Source: a virus
IMG/VR virus record: IMGVR_UViG_3300043466_000439
Span: 1 to 32,947 of that record
Reading direction: 5' to 3' (one strand)
DNA: 32,947 bases
Shown here: positions 22,621-30,201 of the stretch, piece after piece
How the letters are laid out: the number at the start of each line of letters is the position of its first letter
How positions within the stretch are numbered: position 1 is the first letter of the stretch
Program-made: the position numbers and the translations under genes
Notes under the pieces: generated by a model
Told to the model about the DNA's origin: nothing
Databases searched by the model: none
Seen by the model: the letters and a program-made list of their open reading frames with translations, nothing else

Positions 22621-22852
22621 TTAACTTATCATTTAGTTGTTTTTGAAAGAGTATATCTTGCATAAGCTTTTTATCAGCCTTTCTCTCATTATCACAGTCA
22701 TCAATTTTCTTTTGCTGAATTTTGATTTCATTGTCTTTGGATGTTATGACATATCTTCCTATCACAATAAGCACTGTTAAAAGTACAAAAAAGATATAGG
22801 TAAATGGGCTCTTTAAAAATGTTTTGAAATCAAGCTTAAATATATTCTCCAT
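22610..22852 (-). CDS. Lysis-cassette membrane protein (80 aa), holin- or spanin-like
   Basis: An 80-residue protein with a single strong membrane span (YIFFVLLTVLIVIGRYVI, about 19-36) after a basic, cytoplasmic-looking N-terminus, and a charged helical tail (NEIKIQQKKIDDCDNERKAD). One span plus a coiled-coil tail suits either a single-span holin or an inner-membrane spanin. It is first in the cassette, 11 nt after the completion-protein stop region, and directly upstream of the 87-aa protein and the endolysin. Confidence 0.6.
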   Translation of the reverse strand: MENIFKLDFKTFLKSPFTYIFFVLLTVLIVIGRYVITSKDNEIKIQQKKIDDCDNERKADKKLMQDILFQKQLNDKLNGE

Positions 22853-22863
22853 ATATATTATGC

Positions 22864-23328
22864 TTAGTCGTTTTGAAAATCATAATTGTCAAAAGGAATA
22901 TCACACCAGGCATTCTCATCATATATTGATGCGTTAACTGATATTGTCCATCCAGCTGTCATATCTTGACCACGATTAATGAAAGGCTGAGTTGTTATAT
23001 CTCCATTAATATCCATAAACTCCTCAAATCTCCATTGCTTGAATGTTATTCTGATGTCATTACAGATGCTCAAGCAATCGGAATGAATCTCATTCACTTG
23101 TCTATATTCTTGAAGATTATATTTGTCGCAAATAGTGATTATCATATTTACATTGACAGCTTGATCAGTCATAGATCCAGGCTGTAATGTAACAACCATC
23201 AAAGGATATTGAGCAGCATCTCTTGAGATAGCATCAAGGAAATCACCTTGAAAGAATTCGTTTATCTGCCTGTGCTCTGTTGCTATTGTTTCCAGCTCTT
23301 TCATTAGCTGGTTTAATGTCCTTTCCAT
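22864..23328 (-). CDS. Tail completion / neck protein (154 aa)
   Basis: A 154-residue protein with the pattern ERTLNQLMKELETIATEH, FFQGDFLDAISRDAAQYPLMV and later GWTISVNASIYDENAWCDIP, found next to portal and connector genes in Bacteroidetes phages and consistent with tail-terminator or neck proteins. It follows the connector gene and precedes the lysis cassette. Alternative start at an internal Met (23304). No enzymatic motif. Role inferred from pattern and order. Confidence 0.6.
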   Translation of the reverse strand: MERTLNQLMKELETIATEHRQINEFFQGDFLDAISRDAAQYPLMVVTLQPGSMTDQAVNVNMIITICDKYNLQEYRQVNEIHSDCLSICNDIRITFKQWRFEEFMDINGDITTQPFINRGQDMTAGWTISVNASIYDENAWCDIPFDNYDFQND

Positions 23329-23380
23329 GGTTATTGAGATATGCTTTTAATTTATCAATCTGTTTCTTTGAGAATTTCAT
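23243..23380 (-). CDS. Possible small basic protein (45 aa) overlapping two genes
   Basis: A 45-codon frame beginning MKFSKKQIDKLKAYLNNHGK, very basic. Its ATG overlaps the connector stop as ATGA, the pattern seen at true gene junctions here, and it covers the otherwise empty 48 nt before the next gene. However, 86 nt lie inside the completion-protein gene, so it could be chance. Confidence 0.35.
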   Translation of the reverse strand: MKFSKKQIDKLKAYLNNHGKDIKPANERAGNNSNRAQADKRILSR

Positions 23381-23889
23381 TGCATCCAATTTATTGGCCT
23401 ATATCCAGTCTTATCTTTTTTAACATATTCATTGCAATGATCAGAGCACATATCACAATACTCAGGATATTTTGTGGCTTGATCATCCATAAGGAATCCA
23501 ACCAATCTCTGCTTATAAAAATAAGCATCCTTTCTAAGTTGATCTCTAAGCTCATTAACCTCAGCCAAGCTATCTGCCTGAATGTTTTCATCCTGTACTC
23601 TTCCAGCTGTTTTATTGGTTAGCTTTTCAGTTAAGAACAAAGCTGCTCTGTAATCAACAAATGCAACCAAACATGGCACAACATAATCATTCATCAACGT
23701 GAGATAATCAGGTGTCCAAGTGTTGGTTTCAACTCTTGTAAGCAAAGCCTTATATAAGGGAGTTCCAAGAGCTGGTTGAATATGCATATCTTGACTTCTC
23801 TTAATAGCAACTGCTAAGAGTTTTGTGTCTGTATTGCTGTGGATGAGTCCTAATTTTTTAAGATTTTCCACTGAAAGTAGGTAGTTCAT
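23377..23889 (-). CDS. Head-tail connector protein (170 aa)
   Basis: A 170-residue, mostly helical protein: N-terminus MNYLLSVENLKKLGLIHSNT, then AIKRSQDMHIQPALGTPLYKALL (about 28-50), a pattern of gp6-like head-tail connectors in Bacteroidetes phages. The C-terminal part has four cysteines (YCDMCSDHCNEY), possibly a metal site. It lies immediately after the portal (3-nt gap), as connectors usually do, and would form a ring between portal and tail. Confidence 0.7.
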   Translation of the reverse strand: MNYLLSVENLKKLGLIHSNTDTKLLAVAIKRSQDMHIQPALGTPLYKALLTRVETNTWTPDYLTLMNDYVVPCLVAFVDYRAALFLTEKLTNKTAGRVQDENIQADSLAEVNELRDQLRKDAYFYKQRLVGFLMDDQATKYPEYCDMCSDHCNEYVKKDKTGYRPINWMQ

Positions 23890-23892
23890 AGC

Positions 23893-25854
23893 TTATCTTT
23901 TTACAACTAATTGCTGAATCCATTCATGTCTGCACCATGGTGTTGATGCTTGAGTATCTGGATTGGTGTACCATCCACCTCTGTATCTCCAGACATCTCT
24001 GTCAACTCGACCAGAGATAGTGTTAATCTCTTCTTTTGTATATAATCTATTGAGGCCAAGTAATCTTTCGCAGAATTGTCTTGATCCACTCTTTGCTGGA
24101 GGGACATCAAGTCTTGTTCTGTATCCATATCTGACCTCAAATCTTTCAATCGGAATATCAACCTCTCTGACAAGTGACTTTCCCAAGTCAGTTACCTCAC
24201 CTTTTGTGATGACTTCCCATTTCATAAGCTTAGCCATTGACTTGGCAATCTCTTCAATGTTGCTATTTAAAGCCTTTGCAATAGCATTTGAATCCTCACC
24301 ATCACCAATCATCTTAAGCACGTTCTTATCAAAGTCATTTAGCTCTGCTGATATCTCTCCAATGGTTGCAAATAACTGATCTTGCTTTGAGAATACTTCA
24401 GCTGATGGAGTATCCCAAGCAATTGGAAAGGTTGCAATCACATCATAATGATTAGCCGATTCACCATACTGAGCAAAGTAGCCAATCTCATCATCTGAGA
24501 ATGTATGCACATGCTTGCAAGATGACATCTGTTGTGGAGCTGAATCCAACCCAACAATTTTGCGAGCTTGTGTCTCATCAATGGTTGGAAATGAGGCCAA
24601 TAATACTTGAAACGCTTGTTCTGGAGTCAATATTCCCTCTTTAATCTTAGCAACCACATCAATAAGTGATGCTATTTGAGCACCATTCAATGCACTCTTA
24701 GCAACATCAACCTGAGTTTCTGCTATTGGCTCTCCATTTGGTGATTGTACTGGTGCAACTTCAGTCACTCCAATTGGTTTAACATCTTTGAGTTTAACTG
24801 TACCAACATCTCCAGACAATTCAATCATGTAGTTGAGCATCCACTCAAGTCTCTTTTGTCTTGTGTCAACATAAGTTTTCTTGAATATCTCAAATAATTC
24901 AGCTGATTCTGCTGCATTGAATGATCCCTCTGGAGCAACTCCAAATAAAGATGGAGATACAACTGCATGAGCCACAAGGATATTCTGTTGCACACTTGAC
25001 TCAAGAGATTCATATCTTTTATCTAAGTCATTACCAGTTAAACTCTCAACTCTTGGAGCTTGATCTGCTGATGGTGCAAATGTGATGATTATATCACCAC
25101 TATTCTCAATGTTTGATGCTGGTCCTTTTATTTGATTCTTGAATGACTCTGCCTCCTCTTGAGTTTCTGGGAATCCATCCATGAATGTGATCATAGTTCC
25201 TGACTTGAAGCCGTTCTGCAATTCATAGCAATGGAATTTAGCAATGTCAACATCAGTCTGAATAGCTGTGATACCTCCATTATAAGGAGGCTTTGGATAG
25301 ACTCCTTGTTCTTTGCGACCTTTCTTAGCTGGATCTTTGTAATAGATAACAAATGATCCAACTTTATTATTCTCATCAAGAGCTGGGATTGTTCTTAGAT
25401 TTGTTTTTTCAGCAGATTGTTGTTGCACAGTCCAGTCATCTGATAGATAGTACATTCTTTCATCAGCTGATATTCTTATCATATCAATTGCAAGATATTC
25501 CCATCTTACAACTCTTGTCCCTTCCTTATTCCATGTACCTTTTACAGCAAATGCACCAAATAATTCATAATCAAATGCCAATTGCTCAACAATCTCATCC
25601 ATTGTAAAGTCAGAATAAGGATTCTCAAGGAATCTTTGTAGGTTGCCAGTGACAACTTCAATCCCTCCACCAGCAATATAGTGAGTTTTATTCTTGATTA
25701 TTCCTTGATGCCAAGCTGATCCATTAAAAAGATCCACTAAAAAAAATGGATAGTCATTCTTTTTTCCCCATTTGATAAAGCCAAGCATTCTATCTTGCTC
25801 CTCAACTGGTAGGATAAAGTCCTTTCTAAATGACATTGATTCGAACTTATTCAT
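23893..25854 (-). CDS. Portal protein with C-terminal extension (653 aa)
   Basis: The portal ring subunit. The N-terminal 370 residues show the Bacteroidetes-phage portal pattern: IKNKTHYIAGGGIEV, YELFGAFAVKGTW, QNILVAHAVVSPSLFGV and SAELFEIFKKTYVDTRQKRLE. The last 215 residues are extra: an EIGYFAQYGE segment near 462, a winged-helix-like piece (NDFDKNVLKMIGDGEDSNAI), then FEVRYGYRTRLD, SRQFCERLLGLNRLYTKEEI and DVWRYRGGWYTN. That end resembles the minor-head/MuF-like tail of other portals. It overlaps the 122-aa gene by 8 nt. Confidence 0.8.
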   Translation of the reverse strand: MNKFESMSFRKDFILPVEEQDRMLGFIKWGKKNDYPFFLVDLFNGSAWHQGIIKNKTHYIAGGGIEVVTGNLQRFLENPYSDFTMDEIVEQLAFDYELFGAFAVKGTWNKEGTRVVRWEYLAIDMIRISADERMYYLSDDWTVQQQSAEKTNLRTIPALDENNKVGSFVIYYKDPAKKGRKEQGVYPKPPYNGGITAIQTDVDIAKFHCYELQNGFKSGTMITFMDGFPETQEEAESFKNQIKGPASNIENSGDIIITFAPSADQAPRVESLTGNDLDKRYESLESSVQQNILVAHAVVSPSLFGVAPEGSFNAAESAELFEIFKKTYVDTRQKRLEWMLNYMIELSGDVGTVKLKDVKPIGVTEVAPVQSPNGEPIAETQVDVAKSALNGAQIASLIDVVAKIKEGILTPEQAFQVLLASFPTIDETQARKIVGLDSAPQQMSSCKHVHTFSDDEIGYFAQYGESANHYDVIATFPIAWDTPSAEVFSKQDQLFATIGEISAELNDFDKNVLKMIGDGEDSNAIAKALNSNIEEIAKSMAKLMKWEVITKGEVTDLGKSLVREVDIPIERFEVRYGYRTRLDVPPAKSGSRQFCERLLGLNRLYTKEEINTISGRVDRDVWRYRGGWYTNPDTQASTPWCRHEWIQQLVVKR

Positions 25855-26215
25855 ATATATTGAATGTTATGTTTTCATTGTACTCATTGGAAGGAGAATC
25901 TTGCACATATACATGAGCTCTCCCTTCCTCAACTAATCCATCTGATAATTCAGGATCAAGATTGGTTGATGATGTTTGCTGATAAATACGATAGGTATAA
26001 TACCCATCATAATCAAAGTTAACATCTACACCATCCTCAAGCAAGAATTCATCATATCTTGATATGCCTGTACTGATATTAGTCAGGATGCAATAGTATT
26101 TCAAGAATGATTGCTCATGCTCAAATTCAAATAGATAATAAACTGGGCTAACTGTTGTCAGTTCCGTTACTGTTACTATCAGATTTGAAGAGGTTGCTTT
26201 CTGTATTCTCAGCAT
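25847..26215 (-). CDS. Small beta-rich virion protein (122 aa)
   Basis: A 122-residue, all-beta acidic protein: SPVYYLFEFEHEQS (about 23-36), YCILTNISTGISRYDEFLLEDGV (about 41-63), GYYTYRIYQQTSSTNLDPELSDGLVEEGRAHV (in pieces, about 71-103). The 'SPTNLDP...VEEGR.V' style is common in a family of small Bacteroidetes-phage proteins next to capsid and portal genes. Function not known; a capsid or neck accessory is the best guess. It overlaps the 71-aa gene by 68 nt. Confidence 0.65.
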   Translation of the reverse strand: MLRIQKATSSNLIVTVTELTTVSPVYYLFEFEHEQSFLKYYCILTNISTGISRYDEFLLEDGVDVNFDYDGYYTYRIYQQTSSTNLDPELSDGLVEEGRAHVYVQDSPSNEYNENITFNIYE

Positions 26216-26363
26216 TTTTAATTAATTTAGGTTTTCTTTTTTCAAAGATGTGAAGGAATCCAAGAGATACATAATAATCCTCTTTACCTTTCTCAATGTC
26301 AACCCATCTGCTCAATAAAGCTGACCATTGTTTTGATCCAATAAACTTTGATTTTATTTCCAT
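26148..26363 (-). CDS. Small basic protein (71 aa) with its own promoter
   Basis: A 71-residue protein beginning MEIKSKFIGSKQWSALLSRW, lysine-rich through residue 50 and Ser/Asn-rich at the end. It has no recognised domain. It directly follows a terminator and a TATATTTG box 5 nt before the ATG, so it is probably the first gene of a separate transcript leading to the portal. The 3' end overlaps the 122-aa gene by 68 nt. Confidence 0.55.
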   Translation of the reverse strand: MEIKSKFIGSKQWSALLSRWVDIEKGKEDYYVSLGFLHIFEKRKPKLIKNAENTESNLFKSDSNSNGTDNS

Positions 26364-26368
26364 GGCTT

Positions 26369-26376
26369 CAAATATA
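26369..26376 (-). promoter_or_regulatory. TATATTTG -7-type promoter element after the tail-tube terminator
   Basis: A TAnnTTTG box 5 nt before the ATG at 26363 and immediately after the terminator T-run (TTTTTTTG TATATTTG). No clear TTG box at 17-23 nt upstream, because the terminator stem occupies that place. Confidence 0.45.
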
Positions 26377-26384
26377 CAAAAAAA

Positions 26385-26402
26385 GGAGGGACACTGCCCT
26401 CC
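26385..26402 (-). terminator. Rho-independent terminator after the tail-tube-like gene
   Basis: On the minus strand, GGAGGG-CAGTGT-CCCTCC followed by TTTTTTT (26378-26384). The stem can be extended by a G-U and A-U pairs. It ends the capsid/tail-tube transcript 26 nt after the stop. Confidence 0.8.
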
Positions 26403-26428
26403 CTTTATGATAAGAGTTTATTCAATTC

Positions 26429-26962
26429 TTAGATTGATGGTGATTGTTGTGCTATTAATGAAGCATAAACAGCTGGATCAACATCTGGAACTGGATCATT
26501 TTCTAATCCAGCCAAGATGATATCGTGTCCTAATCTGTCAGACTTCAATACTCCAGATCCATAAGCTGAAGCTTCAGCAATCTGAAGTCCTTCGCCAAAT
26601 CCAAGAGCAACAACAGTCCCATCAGCTTTCTCAACAAGAGCAACCACTTCATTCTGTCCAAGCAAGTGAATCTCAGAACGTAATTCCTTTGTGTCTGATG
26701 CTAAGATCATTGTCAAAGTTTGCTCATACCAAAGAGTTCCATTTCCTTTATTCACTCTAATTGGAGCAGTGTAGCTTGATAAGTTAGATTTCAACTTATA
26801 CAAAAACACCTCACCAGATACAGTCAAAGAGTCAACTTCATTACTTGCTGAAACATTTGAAGCAGTTACATTGCCTAATGGAAATAACAACACTGACTTG
26901 ATACCACCTTTTCCATTGGTACAAGTTCTGTCATTATATCCGGCAGTCATATTACAAGCCAT
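26429..26962 (-). CDS. Tail tube / major tail-like protein (177 aa)
   Basis: A 177-residue protein beginning MACNMTAGYNDRTCTNGKGG, then KSVLLFPLGNV, GTLWYEQTLTMILASDTKELR (in pieces, about 75-96) and VALVEKADGTVVALGFGEGLQIAEAS. This pattern, with Cys at positions 3 and 14 and a 'GIKSVLLF' strand, is the one of tail-tube-type proteins in Bacteroidetes phages. The position after the major capsid gene and the terminator after it suggest high expression. The tail terminator or decoration role cannot be excluded. Confidence 0.65.
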   Translation of the reverse strand: MACNMTAGYNDRTCTNGKGGIKSVLLFPLGNVTASNVSASNEVDSLTVSGEVFLYKLKSNLSSYTAPIRVNKGNGTLWYEQTLTMILASDTKELRSEIHLLGQNEVVALVEKADGTVVALGFGEGLQIAEASAYGSGVLKSDRLGHDIILAGLENDPVPDVDPAVYASLIAQQSPSI

Positions 26963-26990
26963 TGTTATTTCTTTTTAATGTTATACAATA

Positions 26991-27010
26991 GGGAGGAGTT
27001 ACCCCCTCCC
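26991..27010 (-). terminator. Hairpin between capsid and tail-tube genes
   Basis: GGGAGG (26991-26996) pairs with CCTCCC (27005-27010), loop 8 nt. On the minus strand it is followed by TATTGT, not a real U-run. It is either a weak partial terminator that lowers tail-tube relative to capsid mRNA, or a stabilising 3' hairpin of the capsid message. Confidence 0.5.
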
Positions 27011-27021
27011 ATTATTATTTA

Positions 27022-27993
27022 TTAGTTAGGTGAAGATGTTCCGTTCCACACTCCGATTTGATTCAAGAATGGCACTTGTACACCAGCTCTAAATTTAGAT
27101 CGTAGGTAGATCACATCATCATCTTGTGAATACCACAAGTCAAAGTTTTCAAAGTCAGATGACAAGTCAGTTCCAAATACAAACTGAGATGAGCGACCAG
27201 TGTAGATGTTATCAAGGCCATTCAAACCATTAACCTTAACGATTCTCATGTTTGTACCTGGTAATACAATCTCATTTAAGTCACCAATTGCAGCTGGATT
27301 GTAGTGGAATAAGTTATCATCAACTAAATTCTTAGTCAAGTAGTTGAAGTTTTCACGACCTGTGAAAGCAATGAAATCAGATGCCTCAGCAACATTTGCT
27401 GGAGTATTGATGAAACAGTTGTAGAATACATCAAAAGCGTTAGATGCAGAGATGCTTGCAACTGAGTTATCATTCAAGTTAACACAACCATTTGCTGTTG
27501 TCAAGAATTGACGGAATCCATTCATGAAAGCCAGGTTACCTGTACCAGTAGCTTTGTTACCTTTCCAGATTAATTTGTCTAATTCAAATGAATGTAACTG
27601 CAATAAGTAGTTAATTATTTGTTGCTCAAATGGAAGAGTCTTATCTTCAGCAGATGCTCCTGGACGTAGACCTAATTGAGTCCAAAATCCATCAAGATCT
27701 TTCTGACAGAAAGACTTCATATAACCAAGAGTCTCAACTGCAATAGCTCTGTCAGTGAATACTGTATCTCCTGATGGAGTCATTGTACAATCACCAGCTT
27801 GATAAACAACTGAGTCATCCATTAATTTCAATTCTTGAGATCCTTTAATCCCTTGTTGAATTGCAACATATTGTAATGTGCGAGCTTCAGTTACTGATCT
27901 TACAATTAGATCTTCTCTTGACTCATCCACATAAGGTGCAAGTCCATCGACATCCCAGTCAAACTTGCCTTTAAGATACTTTTTTAGTGACAT
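27022..27993 (-). CDS. Major capsid protein (323 aa)
   Basis: HK97-fold-type major capsid protein of Bacteroidetes phages: MSLKKYLKGKFDWDVDGLAP at the start, then VRSVTEARTLQYVAIQQGIKGSQ (in pieces, about 31-55), GYMKSFCQKDLDGFWTQLGLRPG (about 90-112), NLAFMNGFRQFLTT, 'AFTGRENFNYLTKNLV' (about 218-233) and DLWYSQDDDVIYLRSKFRAGVQ near the end. The length is normal. It follows the scaffold gene by 4 nt and lies downstream of the protease, the usual protease-scaffold-capsid order. A hairpin closes the gene. Confidence 0.85.
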   Translation of the reverse strand: MSLKKYLKGKFDWDVDGLAPYVDESREDLIVRSVTEARTLQYVAIQQGIKGSQELKLMDDSVVYQAGDCTMTPSGDTVFTDRAIAVETLGYMKSFCQKDLDGFWTQLGLRPGASAEDKTLPFEQQIINYLLQLHSFELDKLIWKGNKATGTGNLAFMNGFRQFLTTANGCVNLNDNSVASISASNAFDVFYNCFINTPANVAEASDFIAFTGRENFNYLTKNLVDDNLFHYNPAAIGDLNEIVLPGTNMRIVKVNGLNGLDNIYTGRSSQFVFGTDLSSDFENFDLWYSQDDDVIYLRSKFRAGVQVPFLNQIGVWNGTSSPN

Positions 27994-27997
27994 TTTA

Positions 27998-28576
27998 TTA
28001 TACTTTAGAATTTTTTAAGAATAGTTGTCTGGCTGTCAAGTTGCCAACTTTGCTGAATTTCTCAGCTTCTTTGGTTTCAATTGATGGTTGTGCCTTGAAA
28101 GTCTCGAAATCACTTTTCAAAGTGGTCAACTCATTAACCAAGTTTTTGTTTGTCTCTGCAATAGCTTTGGTCATTTCAGCCAACCCTTCGACAGCTTTGG
28201 AGAATGCCTCAAGCTTTGCATTTACTATTGATTCAACTTGCTCAGCACTCATTGACTCAGCTGATGTTTCCTCAACGTCAACTTCACCTTCTCCTTCATT
28301 CTCTCTCTCGTCAATGATCTCAGTGATGATACCTTCAGCATCAACTACAATAGATACACCAGCAAGATCACCGCTCAATGCGTGAGTTCCTTCAGGAGCT
28401 GGAATTCTTTCGTCATCAGCAACAACAAAAACTGGCATTCCAACTTCAAGAGCATCATACTCAATTGTTGTAACACCATCAGCCAATACAGCTGATTCAA
28501 ATGTGTCAACTGATTTTGAGAATTGTGCTTTCATTTCAGCAATCAATTCCTTAATAGTTTGCAATTCTTTGTTCAT
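27998..28576 (-). CDS. Scaffold-like protein (192 aa)
   Basis: A 192-residue acidic protein between protease and capsid. It has a helical N-terminus (MNKELQTIKELIAEMKAQF), a small beta domain (about 35-85, VLADGVTTIEYDALEVGMPV onwards), an acidic linker (ENEGEGEVDVEE), and a long helix (AEQVESIVNAKLEAFSKAVE to DFETFKAQ) that would form a coiled coil. Size, charge and order match phage scaffolding proteins, which are removed or cleaved as the head matures, here presumably by the upstream protease. Confidence 0.7.
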   Translation of the reverse strand: MNKELQTIKELIAEMKAQFSKSVDTFESAVLADGVTTIEYDALEVGMPVFVVADDERIPAPEGTHALSGDLAGVSIVVDAEGIITEIIDERENEGEGEVDVEETSAESMSAEQVESIVNAKLEAFSKAVEGLAEMTKAIAETNKNLVNELTTLKSDFETFKAQPSIETKEAEKFSKVGNLTARQLFLKNSKV

Positions 28577-28588
28577 ACTTATTATATT

Positions 28589-29491
28589 TTATTGTTCGAA
28601 AATCCCTAATTCTTTTAACTTAGCCTCTGACCATCTCTTTGCTGCAAGTCCACCCCATAATAAATAAGAGATTGTCCCACAAGCTGATTGATCATTCTCA
28701 TCATAGTATTCCTCAGCTCTTGACAGATAAGAATACATTCTCTTGATGATTGCCACTGATAGAGTTTGTTTATTGGCTAAGGTTGTGGCTCTTAAGCGAC
28801 CTACTCTTGTGGCACATTTATTACCATACTTTTGATTGAGCTCAATTCCTTTCTTGGCATTGTTGCTCACAGCCTCTGGATAGTCATTGTAAAATCTGAT
28901 GTATTCTTGAACTTGCTTAAGCTCTTGGTAAATTGTAGCAAATTCATGCTCCCAACCTTTGCCAGTCTCAAGCAATTGAAAAACTCCCTCAATTGAAAAT
29001 CCTGTAAACATTCCAGACTTAGCTGCATCATATACATCCTTGTTTGTTACTTTGTAGCTGACAATCCAAGAGCCATCATTCTCATCCTTGAATCTTTCTG
29101 GAGCTGTGAAACCTTTTGACTCATCAATGATATATGACATGATCATATAGATTCCATCAACCACTCTCTTGCTATCATGCTCAAGATTAACATTATTGAA
29201 ATTCTCTCTCCTTGCGTAATCAAATACAATATCCTTGATTGCAGATGGTGAAAAATTCACATAATACTCTTCACCAGTCTGAGGATCTCTTCTGAATATG
29301 GGAGTGTTCGCAGATATAGCCACTCCAGTGATGACTTGCTCCTCATCATTGAATTGATAAGCAACCTTTTTGGAAAATGTTTCAAATGATTTCTCATGTG
29401 CTGGATTAGCCACAAGGCTGTTGAATGATACCGTTGTCTCTGGATCTTCAAGATCTATGACAATATCATATAATGGTAACTCTCTTAGCAT
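28589..29491 (-). CDS. XkdF-like prohead protease with C-terminal extension (300 aa)
   Basis: A prohead serine protease of the XkdF type: MLRELPLYDIVIDLEDPET, SFNSLVANPAHEKSFETF (about 22-39), VITGVAISANTPIFRRDPQTG (about 54-74), and NVNLEHDSKRVVDGIYMI (about 98-115), where H103 is a likely catalytic residue, followed by GSWIVSYKV. The C-terminal part (about 205-300, YPEAVSNNAKKGIELNQKYG, AEEYYDENDQSACGTISYL) is a separate helical domain often fused to such proteases. I chose the ATG at 29491: homologues start with this strand, and the longer form from 29545 would overlap the divergent plus-strand gene. Confidence 0.75.
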   Translation of the reverse strand: MLRELPLYDIVIDLEDPETTVSFNSLVANPAHEKSFETFSKKVAYQFNDEEQVITGVAISANTPIFRRDPQTGEEYYVNFSPSAIKDIVFDYARRENFNNVNLEHDSKRVVDGIYMIMSYIIDESKGFTAPERFKDENDGSWIVSYKVTNKDVYDAAKSGMFTGFSIEGVFQLLETGKGWEHEFATIYQELKQVQEYIRFYNDYPEAVSNNAKKGIELNQKYGNKCATRVGRLRATTLANKQTLSVAIIKRMYSYLSRAEEYYDENDQSACGTISYLLWGGLAAKRWSEAKLKELGIFEQ

Positions 29492-29503
29492 ATAAATATT
29501 ATG

Positions 29504-29511
29504 TAAATTTG
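29504..29511 (+). promoter_or_regulatory. TAAATTTG -7-type promoter element for the plus-strand gene
   Basis: A TAnnTTTG box in the 26-nt divergent gap, 6 nt before the ATG at 29518. No good TTG box at 17-23 nt upstream. The only visible promoter signal for the only gene on this strand. Confidence 0.45.
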
Positions 29512-29517
29512 TTCGAA

Positions 29518-30201
29518 ATGATTTTTGTTTATCCATACCATTCAAGAGCTGAGTCTGACTTTGAAATCAACCAATCTATTGCAATGATTTTAAATGTTTA
29601 TCCTAATGCTCAGATATGGACAATTGGCAAAGCTGTGCCTGGAATTAATAACATTCCTTGCAATCAGCATAATAATATCAGAGGCTGTGATGTAACCAAT
29701 AGAATACTGACCTTTGCTAAGGAGATTGGGGGAGATTTTATCTATATGAACAAAGATTTTTTTATCACTAAGTTTTGGCAACCCCATGTGGCAATAAACA
29801 TGAAGAGTATTATTGTTAATGACAATCATCCACCTCATACTCAAGCAGCTCAAATAAACACATTGGAATTCTTAAAACATAATAACTTTACTACCTACAA
29901 TTATGAGACACATACTCCATGTGTAATGAACAGCAAAAAAATAATTGACCTATTTGACAACATTAACTGGCAAGAGGATAATCACTTTGTTAAATCAATC
30001 TATTGCAATGTGTATCAAGTCCCATCAAAGGAAGGATTCAATTGCAAAGTATCTGTGCCATCCATAGCCAAGGCTCAAGAATATATTTCAATCCAAGGAT
30101 GTTTCTCAACTGGTGATAATTTCTGGAATAAAACCTCTGTTGATTGGATTAAAAAACTGAGTTTAATTCTTGTAGCTGAACTTTTTTCTGTGTTTTTGTA
30201 A
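29518..30201 (+). CDS. Stealth/GT-A-like glycan transferase-like accessory protein (227 aa)
   Basis: The only plus-strand gene. Its middle, GGDFIYMNKDFFITKFW (about 71-87), resembles the Stealth-family motif with 'FIYFNDDFF', where the acidic pair binds metal; here the second residue is Lys (MNKD). A later 'ETHTPCVMNSKKI' (about 130-142) resembles the H-x-P region. Stealth proteins transfer hexose-1-phosphate to capsule sugars, so a surface-glycan function is likely, but the changed acidic pair leaves activity open. Start 29518 preferred over 29473 because of the TAAATTTG box and the protease gene. The 3' end runs 53 nt into the tape measure gene, antisense. It reads as an independently transcribed accessory gene. 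Confidence 0.55.
   Translation: MIFVYPYHSRAESDFEINQSIAMILNVYPNAQIWTIGKAVPGINNIPCNQHNNIRGCDVTNRILTFAKEIGGDFIYMNKDFFITKFWQPHVAINMKSIIVNDNHPPHTQAAQINTLEFLKHNNFTTYNYETHTPCVMNSKKIIDLFDNINWQEDNHFVKSIYCNVYQVPSKEGFNCKVSVPSIAKAQEYISIQGCFSTGDNFWNKTSVDWIKKLSLILVAELFSVFL

Noticed and set aside
23963-24379. Plus-strand frame of 138 codons opposite the portal end
   Set aside because: Antisense shadow of a clear portal gene, no promoter or neighbour on that strand.
29511-29530. tRNA T-loop-like gttcgaaat
   Set aside because: No acceptor or anticodon stems can be built around it; no other tRNA-like structure was noticed in the window.
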